This document shows, one piece after another, positions 8,659 to 16,598 of a stretch of 29,631 bases of DNA (position 1 is the stretch's first letter; every line of letters starts with the position of its first letter). This stretch comes from CAYYAQ01 sp964469555 (GTDB lineage: Bacteria; Planctomycetota; UBA1135; UBA2386), in the NCBI GenBank assembly GCA_964469555.1, contig CAYYAQ010000058.1:1-29631 (forward strand), written 5' to 3'. The translations under genes were made by a program, and so were the position numbers. The notes beneath the pieces are model-generated. The model was not told the DNA's origin and made no database searches. It was given only the letters and a program-made list of their open reading frames with translations.

Positions 8659-9233
8659 CGGCTGAGCACGAGATCGATCCCGAGACGAGTCTTCCGATAG
8701 AGGTGCCTGTCGACGACACGCCCGCAGACGCGCCGGTGGCCGAGTTTATCGCTGGCCGCTATGCCCGACTCGAGCCGCTGGCGATGCGACACGCCAGCGA
8801 TCTCTTCGCCGCGTCCTCTGACGCAGGCGCGGCGGCGCGTTTCCGTTACCTGCTCGATTCTCAACCGGCGAGCGTGGTCGGCAACATCCTTCTTGGCCCG
8901 ACGATTGCCCGGACACGCGTGGCCACCGAAGCGATCTACCTCATGGCCCGACAGTGCATCGACGGATGGCGCTACCGCAGGTTCGAATGGAAGTGCGACA
9001 ACCTGAACGCGGCGTCCTGTCGCGCCGCGAACCGATTCGGCTTCGTGTTCGAGGGCGTGTTCCGGCGCGACTTCATCGTCAAGGGTCGATCGCGGGACAC
9101 CGCGTGGTACTCGATCACGGACGAGGACTGGCCGCGAGTGCGGGATGGCTTCGAGCGCTGGCTCGACCCTCCGAATTCCGACGAAGAGGATCGCCAGAAG
9201 CTATCGCTCGAGGCTATGCGCGGCGATCCGTAG
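8655..9233 (+). CDS. GNAT acetyltransferase (RimJ/RimL type) with an apparent internal deletion
   Basis: The product of 192 residues starts at TTG, overlapping the previous stop as TTGA; no better start is in view. The N-terminus (TSLPIEVPVDDTPADAP, then GRYARLEPL) and the C-terminal half (TRVATEAIYLMARQ, YRRFEWKCDNLNAASCRAA, RFGFVFEGVFRRDFIVKG, RDTAWYSITDEDWP) match a well-known GNAT subfamily whose members are about 210-240 residues long. Between FRYLLDSQPAS and VVGNILLGP the usual 40-50 residues (the strands with FFAVID and GxxxLMRID in relatives) are absent, yet the frame stays open. The missing part includes core beta strands, so the protein may be inactive. Deletion is inferred from memory of the family. 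The gene ends 9 bases before the convergent peroxidase gene. Confidence 0.7.
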   Translation: MTAEHEIDPETSLPIEVPVDDTPADAPVAEFIAGRYARLEPLAMRHASDLFAASSDAGAAARFRYLLDSQPASVVGNILLGPTIARTRVATEAIYLMARQCIDGWRYRRFEWKCDNLNAASCRAANRFGFVFEGVFRRDFIVKGRSRDTAWYSITDEDWPRVRDGFERWLDPPNSDEEDRQKLSLEAMRGDP

Positions 9234-9242
9234 CGGACTGCA

Positions 9243-10463
9243 CTACTTCGTGCGCTTTACGCGCTCGGATCGCAGCGTCGGTCGGTCGAACGGGGGCTTC
9301 TCTGCGGCGACGCGCGGATCTGTCAGCGCGTTCTTCAGGAACTCGACGATCGTCCCCTGACGCCCGCGGATTGGCAGGCCGTTGCGAAGCAGCGGATCGG
9401 CGTTGTCCCCCTGTCGTGCCCCGCGGTAGTGGCTGACGACGTCGGAAAGGTCGGTGAACTGACCGTTGTGCATGAAGCGCGATCGAAGTCCGACGTTGCG
9501 GAGCGACGGCACCTTGAAGCTCCCGCGATCGCGGAACCGACGCGTCTGCGTGCGGCGGCCTTCATCTTCGCGGGCAGGCCTGATGCCGATGTTCCGGAAG
9601 CTGTTGTCCGTGAACAGCGGTTCCTTGTGGCACTCGTCGCAGCGGGCCGCCTTGAAATCATCGAAACCGCGTCGTTGTGTCCGGGTCATCGCCCGGCGAT
9701 CTCCGGCAATGAACTTGTCGAATGGCGTCTGGTTCGGGACGAGCTTGCGCTCGTAGCTGGCGATCGCGAAAGCGATCCGCTTGGGGGTGATCGCCGAATC
9801 GCCGAACGCCGCTGCGAAGAACTTCCCGTAAGTACGGTGAGCCCGAACTGCGCGCTCGAGGTCCGGCGGCAGGTTCGTCGCGAGCTTCAGGGGCCGCGCG
9901 TTGCGGAGCTTCGTGGCCACGTCTGCCCACGATCGACCGGCGTGCGCCATCTCGGTGCTGTCCAGGATCGGCATGATGGCCTGGCTCTCGAGTGCGCCGC
10001 CCTTCGCGATGAGGATCGCGTCAGTCAACGGGTCGCGGAACTCGGAGCTCGCTCGACCGTCCCAGGAGAGGAGGTCGGCGTACTGCGCGGTGATGTTCGA
10101 GGGCGCGAGGCGATCCGTGACCTGGGCGCGGCGACCGAACACCGGGTCCTCGATCGGTTGCCGATTCTCGTCGAGCCGCGGCATACCCGGCGATCCGAGG
10201 ATGTCGTCGCTGGTGATCAGGCTCTTGTCCGGACCGGGGTGCCGTCGAAAACGAGGATCGGCGCCTCCGAAGGCGGGTCGGTGGCACGTGCCGCACGCGA
10301 CGGTATCGTTGCTCGAGAGCTGCTCGTCCCAGAAGAGGGTCTTGCCCAGCAGGACCTTCTTCGCGGTGATCGGGTTCTCCTTCGGGATCGGGATCTGCGG
10401 CAACTCCTGCGCGGAGACAGCCCCGGCGAAGAGCAGGGCGAGCCAGAGAAAGACGTGTTTCAT
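9243..10463 (-). CDS. Secreted di-heme cytochrome c peroxidase (CcpA/MauG family)
   Basis: The 406-residue product has a signal peptide (MKHVFLWLALLFAGAVSA, cleavage near residue 18). Two c-type heme sites are present, CGTCH (57-61) and CDECH (275-279), one per domain as in bacterial cytochrome c peroxidases, which reduce hydrogen peroxide in the periplasm using electrons from small cytochromes, and in MauG-like enzymes. The C-terminal domain shows FKVPSLRNVGLRSRFMHNGQF (316-336), where Met331 is a likely axial ligand of the second heme, followed by the LSDVVSHYRG segment. Length is above the usual 320-350 residues, mostly through inserts between the hemes. The ATG at 10463 directly precedes the signal peptide. 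It is divergent from the RG-rich secreted protein across a 224-base gap. The family call is strong; peroxidase versus MauG-like oxidation is open. Confidence 0.9.
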   Translation of the reverse strand: MKHVFLWLALLFAGAVSAQELPQIPIPKENPITAKKVLLGKTLFWDEQLSSNDTVACGTCHRPAFGGADPRFRRHPGPDKSLITSDDILGSPGMPRLDENRQPIEDPVFGRRAQVTDRLAPSNITAQYADLLSWDGRASSEFRDPLTDAILIAKGGALESQAIMPILDSTEMAHAGRSWADVATKLRNARPLKLATNLPPDLERAVRAHRTYGKFFAAAFGDSAITPKRIAFAIASYERKLVPNQTPFDKFIAGDRRAMTRTQRRGFDDFKAARCDECHKEPLFTDNSFRNIGIRPAREDEGRRTQTRRFRDRGSFKVPSLRNVGLRSRFMHNGQFTDLSDVVSHYRGARQGDNADPLLRNGLPIRGRQGTIVEFLKNALTDPRVAAEKPPFDRPTLRSERVKRTK

Positions 10464-10687
10464 GCGATGCTCGCCGCGATCCGGTTAGAATCAGCCTCGT
10501 TCCCAGCGTGGTTACCGATGGGGCCAAATGCTGTTGAGTAGAGAAGTTGGAAAACGTCACGGAGGCGGCTGCTTCCACCGGTTGTTCCGGGGGAACCAGG
10601 CGCTGTGACACCGTCGTTACACAATGGACCAATCGTACGGTGTCGGCGGCGGATCGTCGCCCGTCACTCGTGCAAAGGAGTTCTCCG
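10464..10687. promoter_or_regulatory. Divergent intergenic region between the peroxidase and the RG-rich protein
   Basis: This 224-base gap must carry the leaders of two divergent genes. A clear ribosome binding site AAAGGAG (10674-10680) lies 7 bases before the ATG at 10688. That fixes this start over a longer in-frame reading from 10547, which would place a non-signal leader before the signal peptide. No convincing -35/-10 pair was found for either direction. Confidence 0.5.
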
Positions 10688-11461
10688 ATGAAGATCACCC
10701 CGCTCGCGTTCGCCGTCTCCTTACTGATTCAGCCCGCCTTCGCGCAGGATGTGACCGCGGTCGAGAAGGCCACCGACAGCGCGAAGACGGCGACGGCCAG
10801 CGAGGCACGGGCCGAGCGGATGCTCCACCGGGCCTACTGGCTTGATCGGGTGGAGAAGAAGCGGTCGGAGGCGCTCGTCCTCTACAAGTCCTTCCTGGTT
10901 GCGGCACCCAAGCACGAGGCGGCGCCCCGCGCGGCGGCCTACGCCCTGGTGCTGGTGCGGCGGACCAGCAGGCGGGACGCGGCTGCGTTCAGCAAGAAGT
11001 ACGTGATGTTGCTGGAGAAGGTGGACGCGGATGTCCAGGAGGAGATCGAGGATCGGGGCCGGCGTGGTCGAGGTCCTCCTGGTCGCGGTGGCCGCGGTCG
11101 TGATGGCGGAGGTCGAGGCGGCCCGGGCGGAGAACGCTTCGGACGTGGTCGGCGTGGATCGGACCGGGGTCGTGACGGCGGTCGGGACGGTGACCGGGGT
11201 CGCAACGCCGCGGTGACGAATCCGCTGACCGCCCGCATGTCCGTGAAGCTCCCCGACATGACGAAGGAACAGGTCACGGCGTTCCTCGCCCGCTACGGCA
11301 AGATGGCAGACGAGTACGTCGCCACGCTGCGCAAGAGCGAGGAAACGAAGAAGGCCGACGAGCTGGCGAAGGCGGTCTCGGAGATCAAGACCCTGATCAG
11401 CGCCGCGAAGCTCGCCGAGGCCCAAAGCGCCATCGACAAGATGCAGCGCGCGCAGCGCTAG
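10688..11461 (+). CDS. Secreted protein with a central Arg-Gly-rich tract, unknown function
   Basis: Not recognised as a known family. The 257-residue product begins with a signal peptide (MKITPLAFAVSLLIQPAFA, likely cleaved before QD at 20). Residues 21-120 are mainly helical and Ala/Lys/Glu/Arg-rich, with KSFLVAAPKHEAAPRAAAYAL resembling a tetratricopeptide-like helix pair. Residues 123-172 form an RG/RGG/RD tract with almost no other residues, which should be disordered and strongly basic. Residues 180-257 are again helical (VTAFLARYGKMADEYVATL, then a Lys/Glu/Ala-rich end). RG-rich tracts elsewhere bind nucleic acid or polyanions, but an exported one could bind extracellular polymers; this is inference. 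The start is supported by an AAAGGAG site. It ends 13 bases before the convergent methyltransferase gene. Confidence 0.75.
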   Translation: MKITPLAFAVSLLIQPAFAQDVTAVEKATDSAKTATASEARAERMLHRAYWLDRVEKKRSEALVLYKSFLVAAPKHEAAPRAAAYALVLVRRTSRRDAAAFSKKYVMLLEKVDADVQEEIEDRGRRGRGPPGRGGRGRDGGGRGGPGGERFGRGRRGSDRGRDGGRDGDRGRNAAVTNPLTARMSVKLPDMTKEQVTAFLARYGKMADEYVATLRKSEETKKADELAKAVSEIKTLISAAKLAEAQSAIDKMQRAQR

Positions 11462-11474
11462 GGTAGGACGCCCG

Positions 11475-12674
11475 CTACGTCGCGGTCGTGGGGACGATGT
11501 CCGTCTGCAGGGCTGGGTTCGCAGCGGGGATGTAGGTCGTCTCGAGCCCGAGTTCCTTGCGCACGAGGTTTGTTCCCTGGGCGATCGCCGTCGACTTGAA
11601 GAACGCGATGTCGCGGTTGCAGCCCGCCCGCCCGAAGCCGCAGTCGCTCGAGACGATCAATTGCTCGGGGGCGATGTGTTCGAGCGCCGTGTTGATGCGC
11701 TGGGCGATGTCCTCGGGTCGGTCGACTTGCAAGTTGCGGTGACTCACCGCGCCGACACAGACCTTCTTCGGCAGACGTCCTTTCATCGCGCCGAACAGCT
11801 CGATGTCCTCGAAGTTGCGATCGGTCATCTCGACTGTCCACACATCGCCCTTCATCGCGTGCATGTACAACTCGAACGAAGCCTTGTAGCTGTTGTTGTC
11901 GATCACGCGTTGCATGTTCGGGTTGCCCCAGCACGTGTGCACCCACAGCTCGACGTCTTCGAGACCCTGGACCTCGCGATTGAAGGCCTCGACCATGAAC
12001 TTGCACTCGTCGCTATCGGCGCCGTACGTGTTGGCCCAGAAGTGCAGCGTCGGCTCCTCGATTTGGATGCACTTGCAGCCGGCGTCGCGTAGCGCGAGCA
12101 GCTCCCTGTTCATCGCCTCCGCCATGTCCCAGATGATCTGGCGGTTGTCCTGATACTTGCTCGTGTGGATGTCCAGGAACAGGCCCATCACCTGTGAGCA
12201 GCACGTCCCGAACTTGACCGGCTTCTTCGATTTCGCCTGCGCGATGCGGAAGATCTTCGCGTAGTCGAGCGACCGGTGCTCGATCTTGTCGACGACGCGC
12301 GGCCATCGCCATCCGGTGTAGATCTCGTTGAGCAGCGTGCCGGGCGGGTATTTCAACCACGGCGAGCGCGTCTCCTCCGACTGGAGGTAGTCGCCCTCGA
12401 ATCCCGCCCAGCGCTGTAACGGGTAGTGGTGCCAAGAACGGCCCGCCATGTCGTCGTCGCAGTGCAGGTCGCCGTGGGTGACGATGTCCAGCCCCGCCCG
12501 TTCCTCATCGGATATTACGACTGTCAACGCGTCCGTGAACTTCTCGCGGTACTGCGTGTTCATCATGCACGTGTCGAGTGGCTTGCCCTCCATGCTCATG
12601 TCGAACCATCGGGGGCGGGGCCAGGATCCAGTGATGGTGCAGGGGAGGACTTTATCTTTCGTGGCGGTGAACAT
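11475..12674 (-). CDS. MetE C-terminal-domain-like methyltransferase (cobalamin-independent methionine synthase family)
   Basis: The 399-residue protein corresponds to the zinc-containing C-terminal barrel of MetE, which transfers a methyl group from methyltetrahydropteroyl-glutamate to homocysteine. It lacks the N-terminal half of full MetE (about 750 residues). The N-terminus shows the barrel start LPCTITGSWPRP. The predicted zinc ligands can all be placed: HTC (His246, Cys248), Glu282 in VEMTD, and Cys345 in SSDCGFGR. EEPTLHF (206-212) matches the substrate loop. Short MetE-like proteins include true methionine synthases using other methyl donors and also enzymes of other thiol methyl transfers, so the substrate is open. 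It lies in a metabolic cluster, and its ATG is only 9 bases from the divergent transporter start. Confidence 0.8.
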   Translation of the reverse strand: MFTATKDKVLPCTITGSWPRPRWFDMSMEGKPLDTCMMNTQYREKFTDALTVVISDEERAGLDIVTHGDLHCDDDMAGRSWHHYPLQRWAGFEGDYLQSEETRSPWLKYPPGTLLNEIYTGWRWPRVVDKIEHRSLDYAKIFRIAQAKSKKPVKFGTCCSQVMGLFLDIHTSKYQDNRQIIWDMAEAMNRELLALRDAGCKCIQIEEPTLHFWANTYGADSDECKFMVEAFNREVQGLEDVELWVHTCWGNPNMQRVIDNNSYKASFELYMHAMKGDVWTVEMTDRNFEDIELFGAMKGRLPKKVCVGAVSHRNLQVDRPEDIAQRINTALEHIAPEQLIVSSDCGFGRAGCNRDIAFFKSTAIAQGTNLVRKELGLETTYIPAANPALQTDIVPTTAT

Positions 12675-12683
12675 GGTCAGACC

Positions 12684-13994
12684 ATGTTAGGCGACATAGT
12701 CGGCGGGACTATAGTCAACCGCACCTTGAACGAACGGGAGACACGTCGCAGCCTGCTCCGATCGATCGGACCCGCGATCATCGTCGCGTCGATCGTGCTC
12801 GGACCTGGCAGCATCCTGACGAGCTCGAAGGTCGGTTGCCAGTTCGGCTACGAGTTGATCTGGGTGGTCATCCTGGCGGCCGTGCTGATGGTGACCATGA
12901 CAGCGCTCTCGGCGCGGCTGGGTGTCCTGTGTGAGGGGACGCTCGGTGACGAGATCGCCCGGCGGGCGGGTCGGCCGTTCGCCGTGTTCGTCGGCCTGGT
13001 CCTCTTTCTCGTGGTTGCGTGTTTCCAGTTCAGCAACAACGCCGCGGTGCTCGCCGCGATCGAGCCCTACGTCGGTAGCAACACCACGTTGAAGGTCGTA
13101 TCGCTCACACTCCTGAACGCCGCGGTGCTCGGCATCCTGTTTGGATTCCGCAGGCTGTACCAACCCGTGGAGAAGCTGATGAAGATCCTCATCGGCGTGA
13201 TGATCCTGGGATTCCTTGGCAACGTCGCCTTCGCGAAGCCATCGATCACGGCGATTCTCGGTGGCCTGGTGCCGCGGCTTCCGGAGGGTCTCGCCGGTAA
13301 TCTCATCCCGAGCATGTCGGGCGACAAACTCCTCGATCCGATACTGCCGGTCCAGGGTCTGATCGCCACGACGTTCTCGGTCGCGGGCGCGTTCTACACC
13401 GCGTACCTCGTGCGACAGAAGGGTTGGAAGACAGATGCCCTCCGCCGCGGCTTCGTGGACTCGGTGATCGGAATCTCGGTCCTCGCATTTCTGACAGTGA
13501 CGATCATGGTGACCGCGGCGGCGGTGTTCCACGGCGAGGTTGACCCGGCCTCGCTGAAGAGCGCATCCGATGTCGCCGCACAACTGAAACCGTTGTTCGG
13601 CGAGTGGGCCAGGCTGTTGTTCAGCGTCGGGTTGCTCGCCGGCGCCCTCAGCTCGTTCCTCGTGAACGTGATGATCGGCGGGACCGTGTTGTCGGATGGC
13701 GTCGGACTCGGTGGGGACATGGATCAGAAGTGGCCCAAACTCCTCACTGCCCTGGCGTTGCTGATCGGGATGGGGGTCGCTCTCTTCTCGCTCGACGCGC
13801 GACCAGTCAGGCTAGTCGTGTTTGCCCAGGCGATGACCGTGCTCGGCAACCCGATCCTCGCTGGAGTGCTATTGTGGCTGTCGACCCGCGAGCCCACTCC
13901 CCGGTGGATCCAGGTGCTCGCCGCGGTCGGATTCGCGCTCGTGCTGTTGCTCGCGGTGCGGACGGGAATCCACATCCACTACAAGGTGTCATGA
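12684..13994 (+). CDS. Nramp-fold transporter lacking the canonical metal ligands
   Basis: The 436-residue membrane protein has about eleven hydrophobic segments and the Nramp (SLC11) opening SIGPAIIVASIVLGPGS (27-43). Nramp proteins take up Mn2+ or Fe2+ using Asp and Asn of the helix-1 DPGN motif and Met of the helix-6 MPHN motif. Here DPGN is replaced by GPGS (40-43) and the helix-6 region reads VAGAFYTAY (233-241), so all three ligands are missing. The protein is therefore unlikely to carry transition metals in the usual way. The ATG at 12684 is one choice; a TTG at 12726 would also precede the first conserved helix, and neither has a clear ribosome binding site. The stop overlaps the next start (ATGA), so it is co-translated with a sugar-isomerase-like protein, hinting at an organic substrate. 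Confidence 0.8.
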   Translation: MLGDIVGGTIVNRTLNERETRRSLLRSIGPAIIVASIVLGPGSILTSSKVGCQFGYELIWVVILAAVLMVTMTALSARLGVLCEGTLGDEIARRAGRPFAVFVGLVLFLVVACFQFSNNAAVLAAIEPYVGSNTTLKVVSLTLLNAAVLGILFGFRRLYQPVEKLMKILIGVMILGFLGNVAFAKPSITAILGGLVPRLPEGLAGNLIPSMSGDKLLDPILPVQGLIATTFSVAGAFYTAYLVRQKGWKTDALRRGFVDSVIGISVLAFLTVTIMVTAAAVFHGEVDPASLKSASDVAAQLKPLFGEWARLLFSVGLLAGALSSFLVNVMIGGTVLSDGVGLGGDMDQKWPKLLTALALLIGMGVALFSLDARPVRLVVFAQAMTVLGNPILAGVLLWLSTREPTPRWIQVLAAVGFALVLLLAVRTGIHIHYKVS

Positions 13995-14812
13995 AGCTCG
14001 CCATTTGCAACGAGATGTACGTCGACTGGCCGTTCGAGCGGATTTGCGGCGACGTCGCGGAGTGCGGGTACGATGGCATCGAGATCGCTCCGTTCACGCT
14101 GGATCCCGATCCACGCAACCTGACCGAGGCCCACGCCAAGGCGGTGGGGGAGATGGCACACCGGGCTGGGCTCGAGGTCGTCGGATTGCATTGGCTGTTG
14201 AAAGCGCCCGACGGCATGCACCTGACGACGCCGGACAACAAGGTACGGAAGAAGACCGTCGCGTACCTGGAACATCTCGCCCGCCTCTGCGCCGCGATGG
14301 GGGGGTCGTTGCTCGTCCTCGGCAGCCCGAAGCAGCGCGACGTCGAGAAAGGCGACGACCCCGACGACGCCTTCCTGCGCGCCGCGGAGGCTTGTCGGCA
14401 GGTCGCGGAGACAGCGGGGGCGCTCGGTGTGACGCTGGCGATCGAACCTCTGGCTCCCTATTTCACGAACTTCCTGACGACGGCGACCGCAGGGGAAGAG
14501 TTCGTCGATGCTGTCGATCACCCGTCGTGTCGTTTGCACCTGGACGTCTTTGCCATGAGTTCCGAAGACGAACCGATCCACTGGATCATCGCGCAGCACG
14601 GCAAGCATCTCGTGCACTTCCACGCCAATGACACGGGGATGGGCGGACCGGGCAGCGGTGACGTTGACTACAAACCTGTCATCGAGGCACTGAAGCAGGT
14701 GCACTACGATGGCTACCTGTCGGTCGAGGTGTTCGATTTCGAGCTTGGCGGTCCGAAGATCGCCCGTGACAGCATCGAGTTCCTTCGGGGATCCCTGGGT
14801 TTCGGAAGCTAA
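13991..14812 (+). CDS. Sugar phosphate isomerase/epimerase-like TIM barrel (AP_endonuc_2 superfamily)
   Basis: The 273-residue product is a TIM barrel of the xylose-isomerase-like superfamily, whose members isomerise or epimerise sugars, or act on inositols and hydroxypyruvate. It starts with a first strand MKLAICNEMY and YDGIEIAPF (27-35). Four metal ligands can be placed at the usual strand ends: Glu152 in LAIEPLAPY, Asp185 in LHLDVFAM, His211 in VHFHANDTG, and Glu246 in LSVEVFDFE. These suggest an intact divalent-metal active site. The start ATG overlaps the transporter stop codon, indicating translational coupling. The specific substrate cannot be read. Neighbouring DapA-like, epimerase and Gfo/Idh/MocA genes suggest carbohydrate or cyclitol catabolism. 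Confidence 0.88.
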   Translation: MKLAICNEMYVDWPFERICGDVAECGYDGIEIAPFTLDPDPRNLTEAHAKAVGEMAHRAGLEVVGLHWLLKAPDGMHLTTPDNKVRKKTVAYLEHLARLCAAMGGSLLVLGSPKQRDVEKGDDPDDAFLRAAEACRQVAETAGALGVTLAIEPLAPYFTNFLTTATAGEEFVDAVDHPSCRLHLDVFAMSSEDEPIHWIIAQHGKHLVHFHANDTGMGGPGSGDVDYKPVIEALKQVHYDGYLSVEVFDFELGGPKIARDSIEFLRGSLGFGS

Positions 14813-14821
14813 TCTTTGGAA

Positions 14822-15571
14822 ATGGCTGACCAGTGGGAGTTCTATCCCTGCCAGATGGGTGACCACACCGCCTTCGTATTCGTGAACGTGAGCATCGGGG
14901 ATCGCCTCACGGAGCTCGCGCGCACGGGGCAGGTGTTGATTCGCGTTCAGCTCAAGCACCCGCGTGACGACGGCTTGACGACGACCGAGGAATTCGACGC
15001 CTTGAGCCAACTCGAGGACGGGTTCACGAACTACTGTGAGACGGCGTCGGCGGACATGGTCGGCAGGATCACCGTCGGTGGTTTCCGGGACTTCGCGGTG
15101 TACGCGGAGGACGCTCAGACGGTGTCGCACGGTTTGCGGACGATCGCCGAGGACGAACACGGCTACGAGGTCGAGTACCTGGTTCGGGACGATCCTGAGT
15201 TCGAGGTGTACTGGAAGCACTTGTATCCCACGCCGGTCGACTGGCAGCTCATCCAGAACCGTCAGCTGGTCGAACAGCTCGAGGAGCAGGGCGACGATTG
15301 CGAGAGCTCACGGCGCATCGACCACTGGGTCCACTTCGATTCTGCGAAGCACCGCGACCAATTCGAAAAGCGCGTGTTGTCCGAAGGATTCGCCGTCGAG
15401 GACCTGCTCGAGGCTGGTGACGAGGACCTGCGGCACGGCCTGCACATCTACCGGGACGACACCCCCGACTTTGCACAGATCAACGACGTCACGATGATGC
15501 TCTTCCGACTGGCTGAGGAGTTCGGCGGGGAATACGACGGATGGGAGACTCAGGTCACGAAGGCTGAGTGA
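14822..15571 (+). CDS. DUF695 + RraB (ribonuclease E inhibitor B-like) two-domain protein
   Basis: The 249-residue soluble acidic protein starts at ATG 14822 (a TTG six bases upstream is an alternative). Residues 1-130 read as a DUF695 domain (WEFYPCQMGDHTAFVFVNVSI at the start, FRDFAVYAEDAQ near 91-102). Residues 140-249 resemble RraB: an N-terminal helix ending in LEEQGDD, then WVHFDSAKHRDQFEKRVLSEGF, and a segment with HGLHIYRDDTPDFAQINDVTMML. In E. coli RraB binds RNase E and changes its activity. Whether this protein meets an RNase E is unknown, and the same domain pair occurs in proteins of unknown role. It follows the TIM barrel by 9 bases but looks functionally unrelated. It ends 7 bases from the convergent DapA-like gene. 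Confidence 0.75.
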   Translation: MADQWEFYPCQMGDHTAFVFVNVSIGDRLTELARTGQVLIRVQLKHPRDDGLTTTEEFDALSQLEDGFTNYCETASADMVGRITVGGFRDFAVYAEDAQTVSHGLRTIAEDEHGYEVEYLVRDDPEFEVYWKHLYPTPVDWQLIQNRQLVEQLEEQGDDCESSRRIDHWVHFDSAKHRDQFEKRVLSEGFAVEDLLEAGDEDLRHGLHIYRDDTPDFAQINDVTMMLFRLAEEFGGEYDGWETQVTKAE

Positions 15572-15578
15572 GCTACGG

Positions 15579-16598
15579 TCACTGCATCCAGAGGTCGAGG
15601 TGCTCTGCCACGAATTCGTCGTCGTTGAGATCGGGGTAGGCGGCGTGCACGCGATCGATCTCTTCGGCTTGGCCCGGTGACAGCCCTTCCTCGGGGTCGA
15701 GGCACCAGATGCCATCGAGCAGCCCCTGGCGCCTCAGAACTTCGTGCAACCCGGCGATGCACCCACGGTATCGATGCGCGACGTCGAAGACCGCCGCGTT
15801 GCTGTCGGTGACCGCTGCGGCTAACGCGAGAGTGGCGTCGGTGTCCGTCCCATCCTTGATGCGTCGCAGAAGTTCGACGGCGCTGTGCGTCCATACCGCC
15901 CAGTGTCCCAGCAGTCCGCCCACCATCCGGAGGGACCGGGGGCGGATTTCGTGCGCCGTCACCAGATCGTGGACGATGTTGTCGTCGTTTCCCGTGTAGA
16001 GCGTTACGTCGTCGGCGCGTCCTGAGTCCGCCACGCCGCGGACTACGTCGAGTGTCTTGTAACGGTCGAACGGCGCGATCTTGATCGCGACGACGGAAGG
16101 GATCTCGGCAAAACGGCGCCAGAACGCGTAGCCGAGGTCGCGACCGCCGACCGCCGATTGCAGATAGAAGCCGAACAGGGGCATGACTTCACCGACTGTA
16201 CGCGCGTGGTCGATCAGTTCGTCGTCCGTCGCCGTCGGCAGTGCTGCCATGCTGAGCAGCGCGATGTCGTAGCCGAGGTCCCGAGCGAGCGATGCCTCGC
16301 TCACCGCCTGTGCCGTCGGGCCGCACACGCCCGCGATTCGAATGAGCCGTCGATCACATTCCCGCGCCGTCTCCGCGGCGAGCTCGAGAACCGGTTGCAG
16401 CAAGCCGATCGCGGGATCGCGAATCTCGAACTGCGTCGTGTGCACGGCTACCGCGATGCCGCCTGCTCCTGCCGCAGCGTAGTATCTCGTCAGCGCGCGC
16501 TGCCGCCGCTCGTCGAGCTTGCGCGCGGCGGTGAGCGCGAGAGGATGTGCCGGAATCACCTGCCCCTCGCGAAGTGCTGCTGCGACTTGGGGATTCAA
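15579..16598 (-). CDS. DapA-family (dihydrodipicolinate synthase-like) aldolase/lyase
   Basis: The family makes or breaks C-C bonds adjacent to a carbonyl via a Schiff-base lysine. The 339-residue product has the barrel with LTRYYAAAGAGGIAVAVHTTQF (36-57) at the GTTGE position, Tyr145 in PLFGFYLQSAVGG, and the catalytic lysine Lys173 in VVAIKIAPFDRYKT. The GTTGE motif is not conserved, so it is not a standard DapA; many such proteins act on sugar acids. The C-terminal extension (after about 250) is longer than in DapA. The start is taken as TTG 16598, which overlaps the upstream stop as TTGA; a longer frame upstream lies inside the epimerase gene and lacks homology. It is co-transcribed with the epimerase. 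Confidence 0.82.
   Translation of the reverse strand: MNPQVAAALREGQVIPAHPLALTAARKLDERRQRALTRYYAAAGAGGIAVAVHTTQFEIRDPAIGLLQPVLELAAETARECDRRLIRIAGVCGPTAQAVSEASLARDLGYDIALLSMAALPTATDDELIDHARTVGEVMPLFGFYLQSAVGGRDLGYAFWRRFAEIPSVVAIKIAPFDRYKTLDVVRGVADSGRADDVTLYTGNDDNIVHDLVTAHEIRPRSLRMVGGLLGHWAVWTHSAVELLRRIKDGTDTDATLALAAAVTDSNAAVFDVAHRYRGCIAGLHEVLRRQGLLDGIWCLDPEEGLSPGQAEEIDRVHAAYPDLNDDEFVAEHLDLWMQ

Noticed and set aside
10547..10687. Longer N-terminus for the RG-rich secreted protein
   Set aside because: It would bury the signal peptide, and AAAGGAG sits 7 bases before ATG 10688.
11046..11215. Arg-Gly coding repeats considered as a CRISPR or DNA repeat array
   Set aside because: The repeats are irregular and follow the reading frame of one protein, with no spacers.
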